From JBDHAC01 sp039588215 (GTDB lineage: Bacteria > Gemmatimonadota > Gemmatimonadetes > Palauibacterales > Palauibacteraceae): DNA of 64,000 nucleotides. The translations under genes and the position numbers were made by a program. This document shows positions 35,004 through 44,017 of the stretch, in pieces (within the stretch, counting starts at the first letter, position 1; the number at the start of each line of letters is the position of its first letter). The notes beneath the pieces were generated by a model. It was given only the letters and a program-made list of their open reading frames with translations, was not told the origin of the DNA and made no database searches. The DNA lies in the NCBI GenBank assembly GCA_039588215.1, contig JBDHAD010000016.1:62001-126000 (forward strand), written 5' to 3'.

Positions 35004-36440
35004 ATGGACACCGAGCGAGGCTCGAACGGGGAAGGCCACGGAGGCGCGGAGACCAACGACCACCCGAATCACTCTATCGAGCGCCGAGAGCTGATCAGGC
35101 TAGGAGCGCTCGGCGCCGGTGCGGCGCTCTTGGGTGGTTGCGCCTCGGGCACCGGTGCCGCCGGCGTGGCGGCGGGAGACAGGCGCCCGACAACGAGAAC
35201 CGCCCCAGCCGAGCCCTTCGCGGTGCCGCCCATCGAGCGCGTCCGAATCGGGTTCGTGGGGATCGGCGGCATGGGCTCGGTGCACGTCCAGAACCTGCTC
35301 GACATCGAGGGAGTCGAGCTCACCGCCCTGTGCGATATCCGCCCGGCTCACGCCGAGCGTGGACGGGAGTGGGTGCTCGAAGCGGGACAGCCCGAGCCCA
35401 CGCTGTATACCAGAGGTGAGACCGACTTCGAGCGCATGTGCGCGGAGGAGGACCTCGACCTGGTCTACACGGCCACCCCGTGGCGCTGGCACGTCCCCGT
35501 GTGCGTCGCCGCGATGGAGAACGGGAGCCACGCTGCCACCGAGGTACCGGCCGCGTACACGCTGGAGGATTGCTGGAGGCTAGTCGAGACGGCCGAGGCG
35601 CGGGGGAAGCACTGCGCGATGATGGAGAACGTGAACTACGGCGAGTGGGAGATGATGGTCTTTTACATGGTCCGGCAGGGCCTCTTCGGCGAGATCCTGC
35701 ACGGCGAGGGCGGTTACCTGCACGATCTCCGCGGGATCAAGTTCTCCTCCGAGGGAGAGGGGTTATGGCGCCGCGACCACGCCTGGACCCGGAACGGCAA
35801 CCTCTACCCGACGCACGGGCTCGGTCCGATCGCAAACTGCATGGACATCAACCGGGGCGATCGCTTCGAGTATCTGGTCTCGATGAGCAGCCCATCGCGC
35901 GGGCTCCAGGAATACGCGCGCGAGCACTTCCCGGCGGAGGCCCCCCAGCGGCGGGAGACGTTCGCGCTCGGCGACGTCAACGTGAGCATGATCAAGACCG
36001 CGAACGGGCGCACGATCTACGTGAGTCACGATACCAACCTGCCCCGGCCGTACAGCCGCATCCACCTCGTGCAGGGGACGAAAGGTCTATTCCAGGGCTA
36101 CCCGAACCGGGTGTACGTCGAGGGTCGAAGCCCCGAGCACCAGTGGGAGACGGCCGACGAGTACCTCGAGGAGTTCAGGCACCCGCTATGGCGGGAGCTG
36201 GGAGACGCCGGGGAAGGGCGCGGGCACGGGAGCATGGACTACCTGGAGGACTATCGCCTGATCAAGTGCCTGCGGGAGGGGCTGCCCACGGACATGAACG
36301 TCTACGACGCGGCGGCGCTCTCGGCGGTGTGTGAGCTGTCGGAGCGCTCGGTGGCGGACGGGAGCCGGCCGATGGAGTTCCCCGATTTCACCGGCGGTCG
36401 CTGGAGGACGTGGCCGCGACTCGCGATCCTGACCGCCTAG
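35004..36440 (+). CDS. GH109-type NAD-dependent alpha-N-acetylgalactosaminidase (exported)
   Basis: A 478-residue Gfo/Idh/MocA-fold glycosidase. GH109 enzymes use bound NAD+ to cleave terminal alpha-GalNAc. The Rossmann motif GIGGMGSVH is at about residues 87-95; characteristic GH109 segments are ATPWRWHVPVC, YGEWEMMVFYMVRQGLFGEI and GNLYPTHGLGPIANCMDINR followed by GDRFEYLVSMSSP. The N-terminus has a twin-arginine motif (ERRELIRLGALGAG) followed by a lipobox (LLGGC, Cys46), so it is probably a Tat-exported lipoprotein. The ATG at 35004 follows a GGGGGATAGG stretch. The GalNAc-kinase-like gene starts 132 bases downstream, which fits GalNAc release followed by phosphorylation. Confidence 0.85.
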   Translation: MDTERGSNGEGHGGAETNDHPNHSIERRELIRLGALGAGAALLGGCASGTGAAGVAAGDRRPTTRTAPAEPFAVPPIERVRIGFVGIGGMGSVHVQNLLDIEGVELTALCDIRPAHAERGREWVLEAGQPEPTLYTRGETDFERMCAEEDLDLVYTATPWRWHVPVCVAAMENGSHAATEVPAAYTLEDCWRLVETAEARGKHCAMMENVNYGEWEMMVFYMVRQGLFGEILHGEGGYLHDLRGIKFSSEGEGLWRRDHAWTRNGNLYPTHGLGPIANCMDINRGDRFEYLVSMSSPSRGLQEYAREHFPAEAPQRRETFALGDVNVSMIKTANGRTIYVSHDTNLPRPYSRIHLVQGTKGLFQGYPNRVYVEGRSPEHQWETADEYLEEFRHPLWRELGDAGEGRGHGSMDYLEDYRLIKCLREGLPTDMNVYDAAALSAVCELSERSVADGSRPMEFPDFTGGRWRTWPRLAILTA

Positions 36441-36572
36441 AGGGGGCCGGCCGGGATAACCGAGACCCCCGCCATTCCGCGCAGTCGCGCGCGGACGCTC
36501 GCTGACAACCCGAGTCTCACGGCCTACTATTCAGCGCATGCAGGAGCCGAGAATGCGAGGCCTGGACGGGTC

Positions 36573-37880
36573 GTGACCGACCCGGGCGGGGCGTCCGAGA
36601 CGCTGGAGCGGGTGCGGAAGGAGTTTCACGCCCTCTACTCACACCCTCCCACGCACCTCGTGCAGGCCCCCGGCCGTGTGAACCTCATCGGGGAGCACAT
36701 CGACTACTGCGGGCTTTCCGTGCTGCCGATGGCGATCCAGCGTCGCGTACAGATGCTGGTGCACCCCCGCGATGATGCGGAAGTCCGAGTCGCGTCTTCG
36801 GCATACAGCTACGAGCTGCGGACCTTCGAGCTGGCCGAGGCGATTCCCCGCTACGCAGGTGGTGACTGGGGGAACTATGTGAAAGCGGCGGCCCAGGCGA
36901 TGGTCCGTCGCCTGGCCTCCGGAGCGGGCGGCCATCCCTCCGGAGCCCCACTCCGCGGATTCGATGGTCTCATCTACGCGGATCTGCAGCCCGCCGCCGG
37001 GCTCAGCTCCTCCTCCGCTGTCGTGATCGCATCCGGGTTAGGGCTGCTGGCGGCGAACGGTCTCAAGGTTCCACCGCTCGCTCGAGAGGGTTCAGGACCG
37101 GATGCGAGTCAACGGGCGGTCACACGCGCCCAGCTTGCAGGACACCTGGCCCATGGCGAGCGGTATGTCGGTACGGCGGGAGGGGGGATGGACCAGGCGG
37201 TCTGCCTGCTCGCTCGTGCCGGGACGGCGTTACGCATCGACTTCGACCCGCTGCATACCAAGCCGATCCCGATCCCGGAGGACTGGAAGTTCGTCGTCGC
37301 ACACAGTTTCGTGGCGGCGGAAAAATCGAAATCGGCGCTCGCCGTGTACAATCAGCGCACCCGCGAGTCCCGCGAGGCGGGGGAGACCGTGTGGGATGCC
37401 CTGAGCACGTCGGGTGGCTCGGGCGGCTACCCGGATCTCCTCGTGGAGCACGTTCCCCACGAACTACTCATCGACGCCGAGGACACGCTTCACCCCACGC
37501 TTCGCCGCCGCTTCAGGCACGTCGTTACCGAAGCGCAGCGCGTCAACTGGGCGGAAGCGGCGCTGGAGGCCCACGATCTGAACCGCTTCGGTGAGATCTT
37601 GACCGCTTCGCACCTCAGCCTGCGAGATGATTACGAGGTAAGCGCGGTCGAGCTCGACGAGTTGGTCAAGATCATGGAGGAAGCGGGTGCCGCCGGTGCG
37701 CGGCTCACCGGAGCTGGCATGGGGGGGTGCGCGATCGGGGTGTGCACGAGCGCCAAGGTCGAGGCGGTCTGCGAAGCCCTGCGCGCGAAGTTCTACGGGC
37801 GGCGCTTTCCACCCGGCGAGGTGGTGGAATATCCGTTCGTGGCGCTCCCCTCCGACGGTGCCTCGGTGACGAGGTTGTAG
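36573..37880 (+). CDS. GHMP kinase of the GALK2 type (probable N-acetylgalactosamine kinase)
   Basis: A 435-residue cytoplasmic sugar-1-kinase. PGRVNLIGEHIDYCG (residues 33-47) followed by LSVLPMA matches the GALK2/GalNAc-kinase signature, where galactokinases have GEHTDYN. GLSSSSAV is the ATP-binding motif. GTAGGGMDQ (about residues 200-208) again matches GALK2 rather than the GIMDQ of galactokinase. GARLTGAGMGGC is the third GHMP motif. The start is GTG at 36573. With GH109 upstream and a sugar nucleotidyltransferase at 43027, the predicted product is GalNAc-1-phosphate. Galactose kinase activity cannot be excluded. Confidence 0.85.
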   Translation: MTDPGGASETLERVRKEFHALYSHPPTHLVQAPGRVNLIGEHIDYCGLSVLPMAIQRRVQMLVHPRDDAEVRVASSAYSYELRTFELAEAIPRYAGGDWGNYVKAAAQAMVRRLASGAGGHPSGAPLRGFDGLIYADLQPAAGLSSSSAVVIASGLGLLAANGLKVPPLAREGSGPDASQRAVTRAQLAGHLAHGERYVGTAGGGMDQAVCLLARAGTALRIDFDPLHTKPIPIPEDWKFVVAHSFVAAEKSKSALAVYNQRTRESREAGETVWDALSTSGGSGGYPDLLVEHVPHELLIDAEDTLHPTLRRRFRHVVTEAQRVNWAEAALEAHDLNRFGEILTASHLSLRDDYEVSAVELDELVKIMEEAGAAGARLTGAGMGGCAIGVCTSAKVEAVCEALRAKFYGRRFPPGEVVEYPFVALPSDGASVTRL

Positions 37881-37901
37881 AGATCTCCGGGCCAACGCCC
37901 C

Positions 37902-38864
37902 TCAAAAGTCGTCCACCTCGCGGTACGCCGATATCACCGCGAGCTCACCCTCGGGGCCGGGTCGGGAATTCCCGTGCTCCATGCCGAGGATGCCCGTGTA
38001 CCCTTTCTCGTGGATGTGCCGGAAGACGTTCCGGTAGTTGATCTCGCCCGAGGTAGGCTCGTTTCGCCCCGGGTTGTCGCCGATCTGGAAATACGCGATC
38101 TCGTCCCACGCGGCATCGATGTTGGGAATCAGGTTCCCTTCGGTGACCTGCTGATGGTAGAGGTCGTTCAGGATCTTGCACGCCGGGCTGTCGACCGAAC
38201 GGCAGATCTCGTACGCCTGCGAGATCTTCTCGAGGAAGAGGCCGGGATGGTTGAAGAAGTTGAGCGGCTCGAGGACCATCACGAGTCCGTGCGGCTCGAG
38301 TATGTCGGCCGCCTGCCTGAGACTCTCGATCACGTTCGCCGTCTGGTATCCGAACTCGCGCCGCAAGTCGACGTGACCCGGCACGACCGTCATCCAGGTC
38401 GCGTTCGTGCGCTTGGCCACCTCGACGGAACCGCGGATGTCTGCCAGGAACTCCTCGCGCCAATCCTCCCGGCCGCTGGTGAGGTTCGGTTCGCGCCAGT
38501 GGATGGTGTGCGCCACGAACACCCCCATCGCCAGGCCCAGCCGCTTCATCTCGCGGGCGATCCTCTCCTGCTCTGCTTCGGGGCGCTCGCGCATCCCGTT
38601 GTCCTCGAGCGCGCGGAACCCCTGCTCGGCCATGAAGCGCAATTGGTCGACGGGGTCCTCCCCGGCGCTTCCCTCGAACATCCCGAAGTGCGGTGCGTAG
38701 CGGAGCTTGAAGGCCTGGCTGGCAGGCGCCGCTATCCCGCCCGAATCGGTAGCGGAGGCTCGACCATCGGAATCGGCCGTGGGGCTCACGGCCAGCGCGG
38801 AGCGCGCGGCCAGTGTCCCGAGGGCCGCGGCCAATCCTGATCTGATCAGATCTCGACGTTCCAT
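37902..38864 (-). CDS. Tat/secreted xylose-isomerase-like TIM-barrel protein
   Basis: A 320-residue TIM-barrel of the AP-endonuclease-2/hydroxypyruvate-isomerase-like superfamily. An N-terminal signal (ERRDLIRSGLAAALGTLAAR) has a twin-arginine pair. Metal-ligand positions are visible: Glu in MVLEPLNFFNHPG, Asp in CKILNDLYHQQ, His/Glu in YFQIGDNPGRNEPTSGE and ILGMEHGNS. Last gene of the five-gene operon, 15 bases after the broken Gfo/Idh gene, the usual pairing of sugar dehydrogenase and isomerase. The substrate is unknown. Confidence 0.85.
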   Translation of the reverse strand: MERRDLIRSGLAAALGTLAARSALAVSPTADSDGRASATDSGGIAAPASQAFKLRYAPHFGMFEGSAGEDPVDQLRFMAEQGFRALEDNGMRERPEAEQERIAREMKRLGLAMGVFVAHTIHWREPNLTSGREDWREEFLADIRGSVEVAKRTNATWMTVVPGHVDLRREFGYQTANVIESLRQAADILEPHGLVMVLEPLNFFNHPGLFLEKISQAYEICRSVDSPACKILNDLYHQQVTEGNLIPNIDAAWDEIAYFQIGDNPGRNEPTSGEINYRNVFRHIHEKGYTGILGMEHGNSRPGPEGELAVISAYREVDDF

Positions 38865-38879
38865 GCTTCGATCCGTTCT

Positions 38880-40213
38880 CTAAAGCGCGCGGGTGACTCC
38901 AGGAATCGGCACCGCATAACGCCCATCGGCGTCGGGCAGAACAGGCGGGTCCGCGTCCCAGGCATAGCGCGCGGGCATCAGATTCAGTTCCGATTCGAGC
39001 GCCTCCTCCCACTCCACTTCCTGACCGGAGTAGGTGGCCATGCGTCCCATGATGGCGGTCATCGTCGCGACCGCTCCGAGCTCGGCGTCCGCGTACTTGA
39101 ACTCGCCCGCGGCGATGGCCGCAAAGAGACGGTCGTGCTCGACCTGGTACGGGTTCGGGTCGCCCTCTTCGTCGTGCTCGAAGAGCACATGCCCCGAGTT
39201 CGACAGGATCAGACCCGGCCGGGGGGCGGCTCCGTTGGTTCCGTGGAACGCTTCGGAGACGAGGTTCATGCAGTCGGGTTGGTGCCGGCATTGGCTGAGC
39301 ACCCGGCTCCCATCCTCGTATTCGAACTCGACGAAGTGATGATCGAAGATCTCGCCGTGGTCCTTCCCCTTTCGGACCTCGCGCCCGCCCTGACCCTGGG
39401 CGCGCACTGGGTGCCCCTGCTTGACCCAGTTGGCCACGTCGATGTTGTGGATGTGCTGCTCCACGATGTGGTCGCCGCACAGCCAGTTGAAGTAGTACCA
39501 GTTCCGCATCTGGTACTCCATCTCCGTCTGGTCGGGCTCCCGTTCCCGCACCCAGACCCCCGAGCTATTCCAATAGACCCTACCCAGGGTGATGTCACCG
39601 ATCATCCCCGCGTGCAGCAGGTCCACCCACTCGCGGTACACCGTCTGGTAACGGCGCTGCAGCCCGACCACCACGTTGAGCTCGAGAGCTTTCGCCTTCT
39701 CGTGCACCGCCAGGACTTTGCGCACGCCGGGCGCATCGGTGGCAACCGGCTTCTCCATGAAGACCTGCTTCCCCGCGTCGATCGCCGCCTCGAAGTGCAG
39801 CGGGCGAAACCCCGGCGGCGTGGCGACGATCACGACGTCGACCAGGGGTAAGACCTCGCGATACGCGTCGAAGCCCGCGAACCGGCGCTCCTGCGGCACA
39901 TCGATGCGATCCCGGATGTCGCGCTCGGGTCCGAGCTCCGTGGCGAGCTCGTCCCCCGTGAGCGTCTCGAAGCAGCTCTGAACGCCTGGGAGGCGGCTCC
40001 CGTTCCACGTCCCCCACAGCCGATCAGTCCGACACGGATCGGGTCTGCGGTCGGTTGCCCGAGTGCTGGCCGGTCCGATTCGGGGGACTCGAGTCCCCCG
40101 TCCGCAGACAGCGACAGCGGGGCGACCGCGAGGGAACCGACGGCGGCCGCGGAGGTCTTCACGAAGTCGCGGCGATCGAGCATCGACTTGGAACCAGCGG
40201 GTGTGTCATTCAT
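38880..40213 (-). pseudogene. Gfo/Idh/MocA oxidoreductase broken by an internal frame-shifting deletion
   Basis: The N-terminus (Tat signal DRRDFVKTSAAAVGSLAVAP, then DPIRVGLIGCGGRGTGAAS) is in one frame; the rest (QSCFETLTGDELATELGPER, VDVVIVATPPGFRPLHFEAA, EKPVATDAPGVRKVL, and the C-terminus) is in another. The break is at about 39970-39995. Compared with the usual family layout, the second beta-strand of the Rossmann fold is missing, about 20 residues, so this is a deletion and not a single-base error. Each side is otherwise intact and well conserved, which suggests a recent event or an assembly collapse. Without repair, NAD(P) binding would be lost. Intact relatives are exported sugar dehydrogenases. 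Confidence 0.75.
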
Positions 40214-40267
40214 GAGCCTGAGCCCGGGTTGAGGGTTCTTGGCGGCTCTGCGCCGGCGGGCACGCCG

Positions 40268-41247
40268 TTAACCTGGCGCCCGGGATTCAACCGGGGCAAG
40301 GAGGTCGTCCCAGTAGGCCCGGATCTCCTCGAGCGACCGCTCTCCAGACGGGCGAACGAGCCTGAAACCGACGTGGGGAGAGTCGGTGTTCCACCACCGG
40401 CTCTTCGGCAGCTGCGGGTCGCGGCGCTGCCAGGCCGGGGTAGACTGGAGCCGGGCGGCGCAGCGAAGCGCAGGCGCATCGTCGTCGAACGCGCCCCCGC
40501 GCACGGTATGACGAGCGCCTGGCTCGGGCCGCGACCACGGCGCCTCGGCCGGTTCGCCCTCGAGCGCGGCATAGAACTCGGGCTCGTACTCGTCCAGGGT
40601 CCACTCGGCGACGTTCCCGTGCATGTCGAACAGGCCCCAGCCGTTCGGCTCCTTCCCGCTGACCGGGTGGTGGGAATCCGCGCCGCTCGCGGCGTACCAG
40701 GCGTACCGCTCCAGCTCTTCGGTAGTCGGTACAGGCGTCCGGTCTTCTCGGAGAGCCAGCGGGCATACTGGAGGGCGGCCCGCTGGGTCATGCCCGCCGC
40801 CGGGTGGGCGCCGTGCCCCATCCCGTGGGCCGGGTCCTCGTAAGGGGGGCTCGGCCGCGACACCGCGTCGACATCCAGCAACACCCCGGGTACGGCCGTC
40901 CGCTCGCTGTCCAGCCTCCGAAATCGGAAGATCACGTACTCGTCGTAGGTGACCTCGTGCACGCCGATCCAGAACGGATCGAGCGTTACGGCTCGCTGGG
41001 GGCCCTCGTCGGCAGACCGGCCCGACTCGTCGGCCGGACTTCCGATGAGGAACGTTCCGCCGGGCACGTACGCCATGCTGAACGAGACGTCGGTACCCGG
41101 GATCGTCTCCACATCGATGGCGCCGGGCTCCTGGTCCACCCGGCCGGTGCTCCCGGGATCGGCGACGATTCGCTGAACGCCGAGCCCCGCCAGGGCACCC
41201 GCCAGGGTTAGGGTGAGACCGATACCCCATCCACCGCGCAACCTCAT
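40268..41247 (-). pseudogene. FGE/SUMF1-domain protein broken by an internal frame-shifting deletion
   Basis: The ATG at 41247 overlaps the symporter stop (ATGA). The first frame has a signal or anchor, then MAYVPGGTFLIGSPADESGR, PFWIGVHEVTYDEYVIF and YARWLSEKTGRLYRLP. After about 40720 the reading continues in another frame: TTEELERYAWYAASG, EPNGWGLFDMHGNVAEWTLD, RHTVRGGAFDDDAPALRCAAR and SPHVGFRLVR. The TEAEWEYAAR-type segment expected after RLYRLP is missing, so a roughly 20-residue out-of-frame deletion occurred. The catalytic Cys pair of true FGE is reduced to one (LRCAAR). The relatives bind or modify sugar-related partners. Confidence 0.75.
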
Positions 41248-43016
41248 TCGAATCCCACCCGGTCCACGACCCGGAACAGCGCCACGGCGGCGAGCGCCGT
41301 CAGGCCCAGGCAGGCCACGCCGAGCCCGATGCGTCCATACAGCAGATACCCCGTGCCGAAGAGGGCCGAGTACACGACCAGGCACCCCAGCGCCCACGCG
41401 AGCAGCCCGGCGGACGCGCTACCGATCGCACCGCCCGCATCCGCGCGAATCTCGACCGCCCTCCGCCACCCTCGATCGAAGGGTCGAATCCGGTCGTAGA
41501 AGCTCTGGAGCGTGGGCCGGTCCACCGGCGGTGTGAGGAAGGTGACCGTGACCCACGCGACGGTCGTGATCGCGACCCCCACGACAAGCGCGACGGCCGG
41601 GTGAATGGGCGCGAACCCGGCCGCTTCGTGAGCGAACTGGAAGTACAGAGCTACGAGGAACGAGACGATCATCGCAGAGATCTCGCTCCACACGTTGATC
41701 CGCCACCAGAACCAGCGCAGCAGGAAGATGAGTCCGGTGCCGGCCCCGATCTGGAGGAGGATCTGGAAAGCCTGGAGCGCGTTTTCCAGCCACAGAGCCA
41801 CCGTCGACGCGAGGACGATCAACCCGAACGTAGACAGACGCGCCACTCGGACGTAGTGGGCCTCGTCCCGATCGGCGGCCACGAAGCGGCGGTAGCAATC
41901 GTCCACTATGTACGACGCGCCCCAGTTCAAGTGGGTGCTGACCGTGGACATGTAGGCCGCGGCGAGCGAAGCGACGACGAGCCCCAACAACCCGTGCGGC
42001 AGGAACACGAGCATGGCCGGATAGGCGAGGTCGTGCCGGATGATGGACGGGTCCAGTCCCGGGAAGCGGACCGCGATCGAGTCCAGCGTCGGATACATGA
42101 TGAGCGAAGCGAGCGCGACGAGGACCCACGGCCACGGCCGGAGCGCGTAGTGCGCGATGTTGAACCACAGCGTCGCCCGCATCGAATCGCGCTCGTTCCG
42201 CGCTGCCAGCATCCGTTGCGCCGCGTATCCCCCACCCCCGGGCTCGGCCCCCGGGTACCAGGTACTCCACCACTGGACGGCGATCGGGATCAGGAAAACG
42301 ACTGCCACGTTCCTCCAATCGGAGAAGTCGGGGAGCAAGGACAGCTTGTCCGCGAGCGCCGGGTGCGAGACGAGCCCCGCCAGCCCGCCGACCTCCGGCT
42401 GTCGCAGGGCGAACACGGCAGCAGAGATGGACCCGACCATCGCGATCACGAACAGCAGCAGGTCGGTCACCACCACGCCCCACAGGCCCGAGGTCGCCGA
42501 GTACAGGGCCGTCACGAGCCCGGCGACCAGTACGGTCGTGTACTTGTCGGCTCCAAGCAGCACCCCGGCGATCTTGATGGCGGCCAGGGTCACGGTGGCC
42601 ATGATCATCACGTTGAAGAACACGCCGAGGTAGAGCGCGCGGAACCCGCGCAGGAAGGCGGCGGGCTTCCCCGAATACCGGAGCTCGTAGAACCCGATGT
42701 CCGTGAACACACCGGACCGGCGCCACAGCTTGGCGTAGAAGAAGACGGTGCACATCCCGGTGATGAGGAACGCCCACCACACCCAGTTCTGGCTCACGCC
42801 GCCGTTTCGCACGAGGTCCGTGACCAGGTTCGGCGTATCGGTCGAAAACGTGGTGGCGACCATCGAGGTCCCGAGCAGCCACCAGGGGAGCTGACGCCCG
42901 GCCAGGAAATACTGCCCGGTGCCCGACCCGGCTCGTCGCGCGAAGAGCAGCCCCACGATGAGCGCGATGAGCCCGTACGAGGCGAGAACCGCCCAATCCA
43001 CGGCCGTCAGTTGCAT
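41244..43016 (-). CDS. Sodium:solute symporter (SSS family)
   Basis: A 590-residue polytopic transporter with about 13-14 helices. Family features: LAGRQLPWWLLGTSMVATTFS followed by STDTPNLVT (TM1 Na+ site region), GFYELRYSG, and SLAAAYMSTVSTHLNWGASY (TM8 Na+-site Ser/Thr). The usual sugar-transporter GRAD region is divergent. Second gene of the operon, 10 bases after the nucleotidyltransferase; its stop overlaps the start of the FGE-like gene. The genomic setting suggests uptake of a sugar or amino-sugar, which is inference. Confidence 0.9.
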   Translation of the reverse strand: MQLTAVDWAVLASYGLIALIVGLLFARRAGSGTGQYFLAGRQLPWWLLGTSMVATTFSTDTPNLVTDLVRNGGVSQNWVWWAFLITGMCTVFFYAKLWRRSGVFTDIGFYELRYSGKPAAFLRGFRALYLGVFFNVMIMATVTLAAIKIAGVLLGADKYTTVLVAGLVTALYSATSGLWGVVVTDLLLFVIAMVGSISAAVFALRQPEVGGLAGLVSHPALADKLSLLPDFSDWRNVAVVFLIPIAVQWWSTWYPGAEPGGGGYAAQRMLAARNERDSMRATLWFNIAHYALRPWPWVLVALASLIMYPTLDSIAVRFPGLDPSIIRHDLAYPAMLVFLPHGLLGLVVASLAAAYMSTVSTHLNWGASYIVDDCYRRFVAADRDEAHYVRVARLSTFGLIVLASTVALWLENALQAFQILLQIGAGTGLIFLLRWFWWRINVWSEISAMIVSFLVALYFQFAHEAAGFAPIHPAVALVVGVAITTVAWVTVTFLTPPVDRPTLQSFYDRIRPFDRGWRRAVEIRADAGGAIGSASAGLLAWALGCLVVYSALFGTGYLLYGRIGLGVACLGLTALAAVALFRVVDRVGFE

Positions 43017-43026
43017 GGCGTCTCCA

Positions 43027-43971
43027 TCACCCTGGCACCGTTCCGCGCCGCGCCCGAAACCACGCCGCCAAATCCAAGGGATAGTCCCCGGCGGCTACCG
43101 CCTCGTTGACCCCGGACACCACCGCATCGCGATCCTCCGGGAACGTGAGTGCCAAGCCGCGATCCTCCGTCGGAATCACACGTACCCGGATCCGGCGGGA
43201 CTCGACAAGCCCGCCCACGGCGCTGCTCAACAGGAACTCCGCTTTGATGGGGTCGTCGGCCTCGGCGTGGAAGCGCTCGAAGCGGTGCCACAGCGGCTCG
43301 AAGATCGAGGGTTGAAACGCCCACAGGTTCATCGAGACGAGTTCATCGCCCGTCAACAGACAGGGGCTCCCATCCTCCTGTAGTCCGGCGATGGCTGAAC
43401 CCTCGTGCCGGATCTCGCGCACCTCCTCGATCGACTCGGCGAAACCGGAGCTGTCGCACTGACATAGACCGCGGTTGGCACCTCGCGACGAGGGCAGGAG
43501 GGTGTCCCGCAACCGGTACCCGATGACGAAATGCGACGGGTCGCCGGTGGTAAGGGCGTCGCGCACCCGCCGCGTGAGCCGCCCGATCGAGCGCGGGCCA
43601 TAGAAATCGTCCGCGTTGCAGACGATGAACGGCTCCTGGACCAGGCGCCGGAGCGCCAGGACGGCATGACCGGTGCCCCAGGGCTTGCTTCGACCGGCGG
43701 GGGTCCGGAAACCCGCGGGGAGGTCGCTCGTGTCCTGGACGACGAACTCGACGCGGAGCGCATCACCCAGTCGGTGCCTCACGTGAGCCCGAAGGCGGGG
43801 CTCGAGATCGGGCCGTGTGACGAACACCACCCGGTGGCACCCGGCACGAATGGCGTCGTGGACACCGTACTCGAACAGCGCCTCGTCGCTCGGCCCGACG
43901 GGCTCCAGCTGTTTGAGCCGTCCGAACCGGCTCGCGCGACCGGCCGCCAACACGACGAAGGAAAGGCGCAT
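43027..43971 (-). CDS. Sugar nucleotidyltransferase (UTP-sugar-1-phosphate uridylyltransferase-like)
   Basis: A 314-residue cytoplasmic NTP-transferase-fold protein. SFVVLAAGRASRFGRLKQLE followed by PVGP is the nucleotide-binding motif of the subgroup whose members usually read LAAG-x-GSR-x-GGLKQ-x-x-PVGP; YGVHDAIRAGCHRVVFVTRP, WGTGHAVLA and IVCNADDFYG follow. The ATG at 43971 was chosen because earlier starts would overlap the divergent permease. First gene of the five-gene operon. With the GALK2-type kinase it could convert GalNAc-1-phosphate or a related sugar-1-phosphate to a UDP-sugar; this is inference. Confidence 0.82.
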   Translation of the reverse strand: MRLSFVVLAAGRASRFGRLKQLEPVGPSDEALFEYGVHDAIRAGCHRVVFVTRPDLEPRLRAHVRHRLGDALRVEFVVQDTSDLPAGFRTPAGRSKPWGTGHAVLALRRLVQEPFIVCNADDFYGPRSIGRLTRRVRDALTTGDPSHFVIGYRLRDTLLPSSRGANRGLCQCDSSGFAESIEEVREIRHEGSAIAGLQEDGSPCLLTGDELVSMNLWAFQPSIFEPLWHRFERFHAEADDPIKAEFLLSSAVGGLVESRRIRVRVIPTEDRGLALTFPEDRDAVVSGVNEAVAAGDYPLDLAAWFRARRGTVPG

Positions 43972-44017
43972 CGGCCCATTGTACCGCGGGGCCCCAAAAG
44001 CGGATAGCTTCGCGCCC

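Noticed and set aside
37945..39480. 511-residue minus-strand open frame spanning two genes
   Set aside because: Arg/Gly-rich out-of-phase reading of the TIM-barrel and Gfo/Idh genes, both recognised in other frames.
41601..43109. 502-residue plus-strand open frame
   Set aside because: Exact antisense of the SSS symporter; composition (His/Arg/Glu/Gly-rich) is typical of a shadow frame in high-GC DNA.
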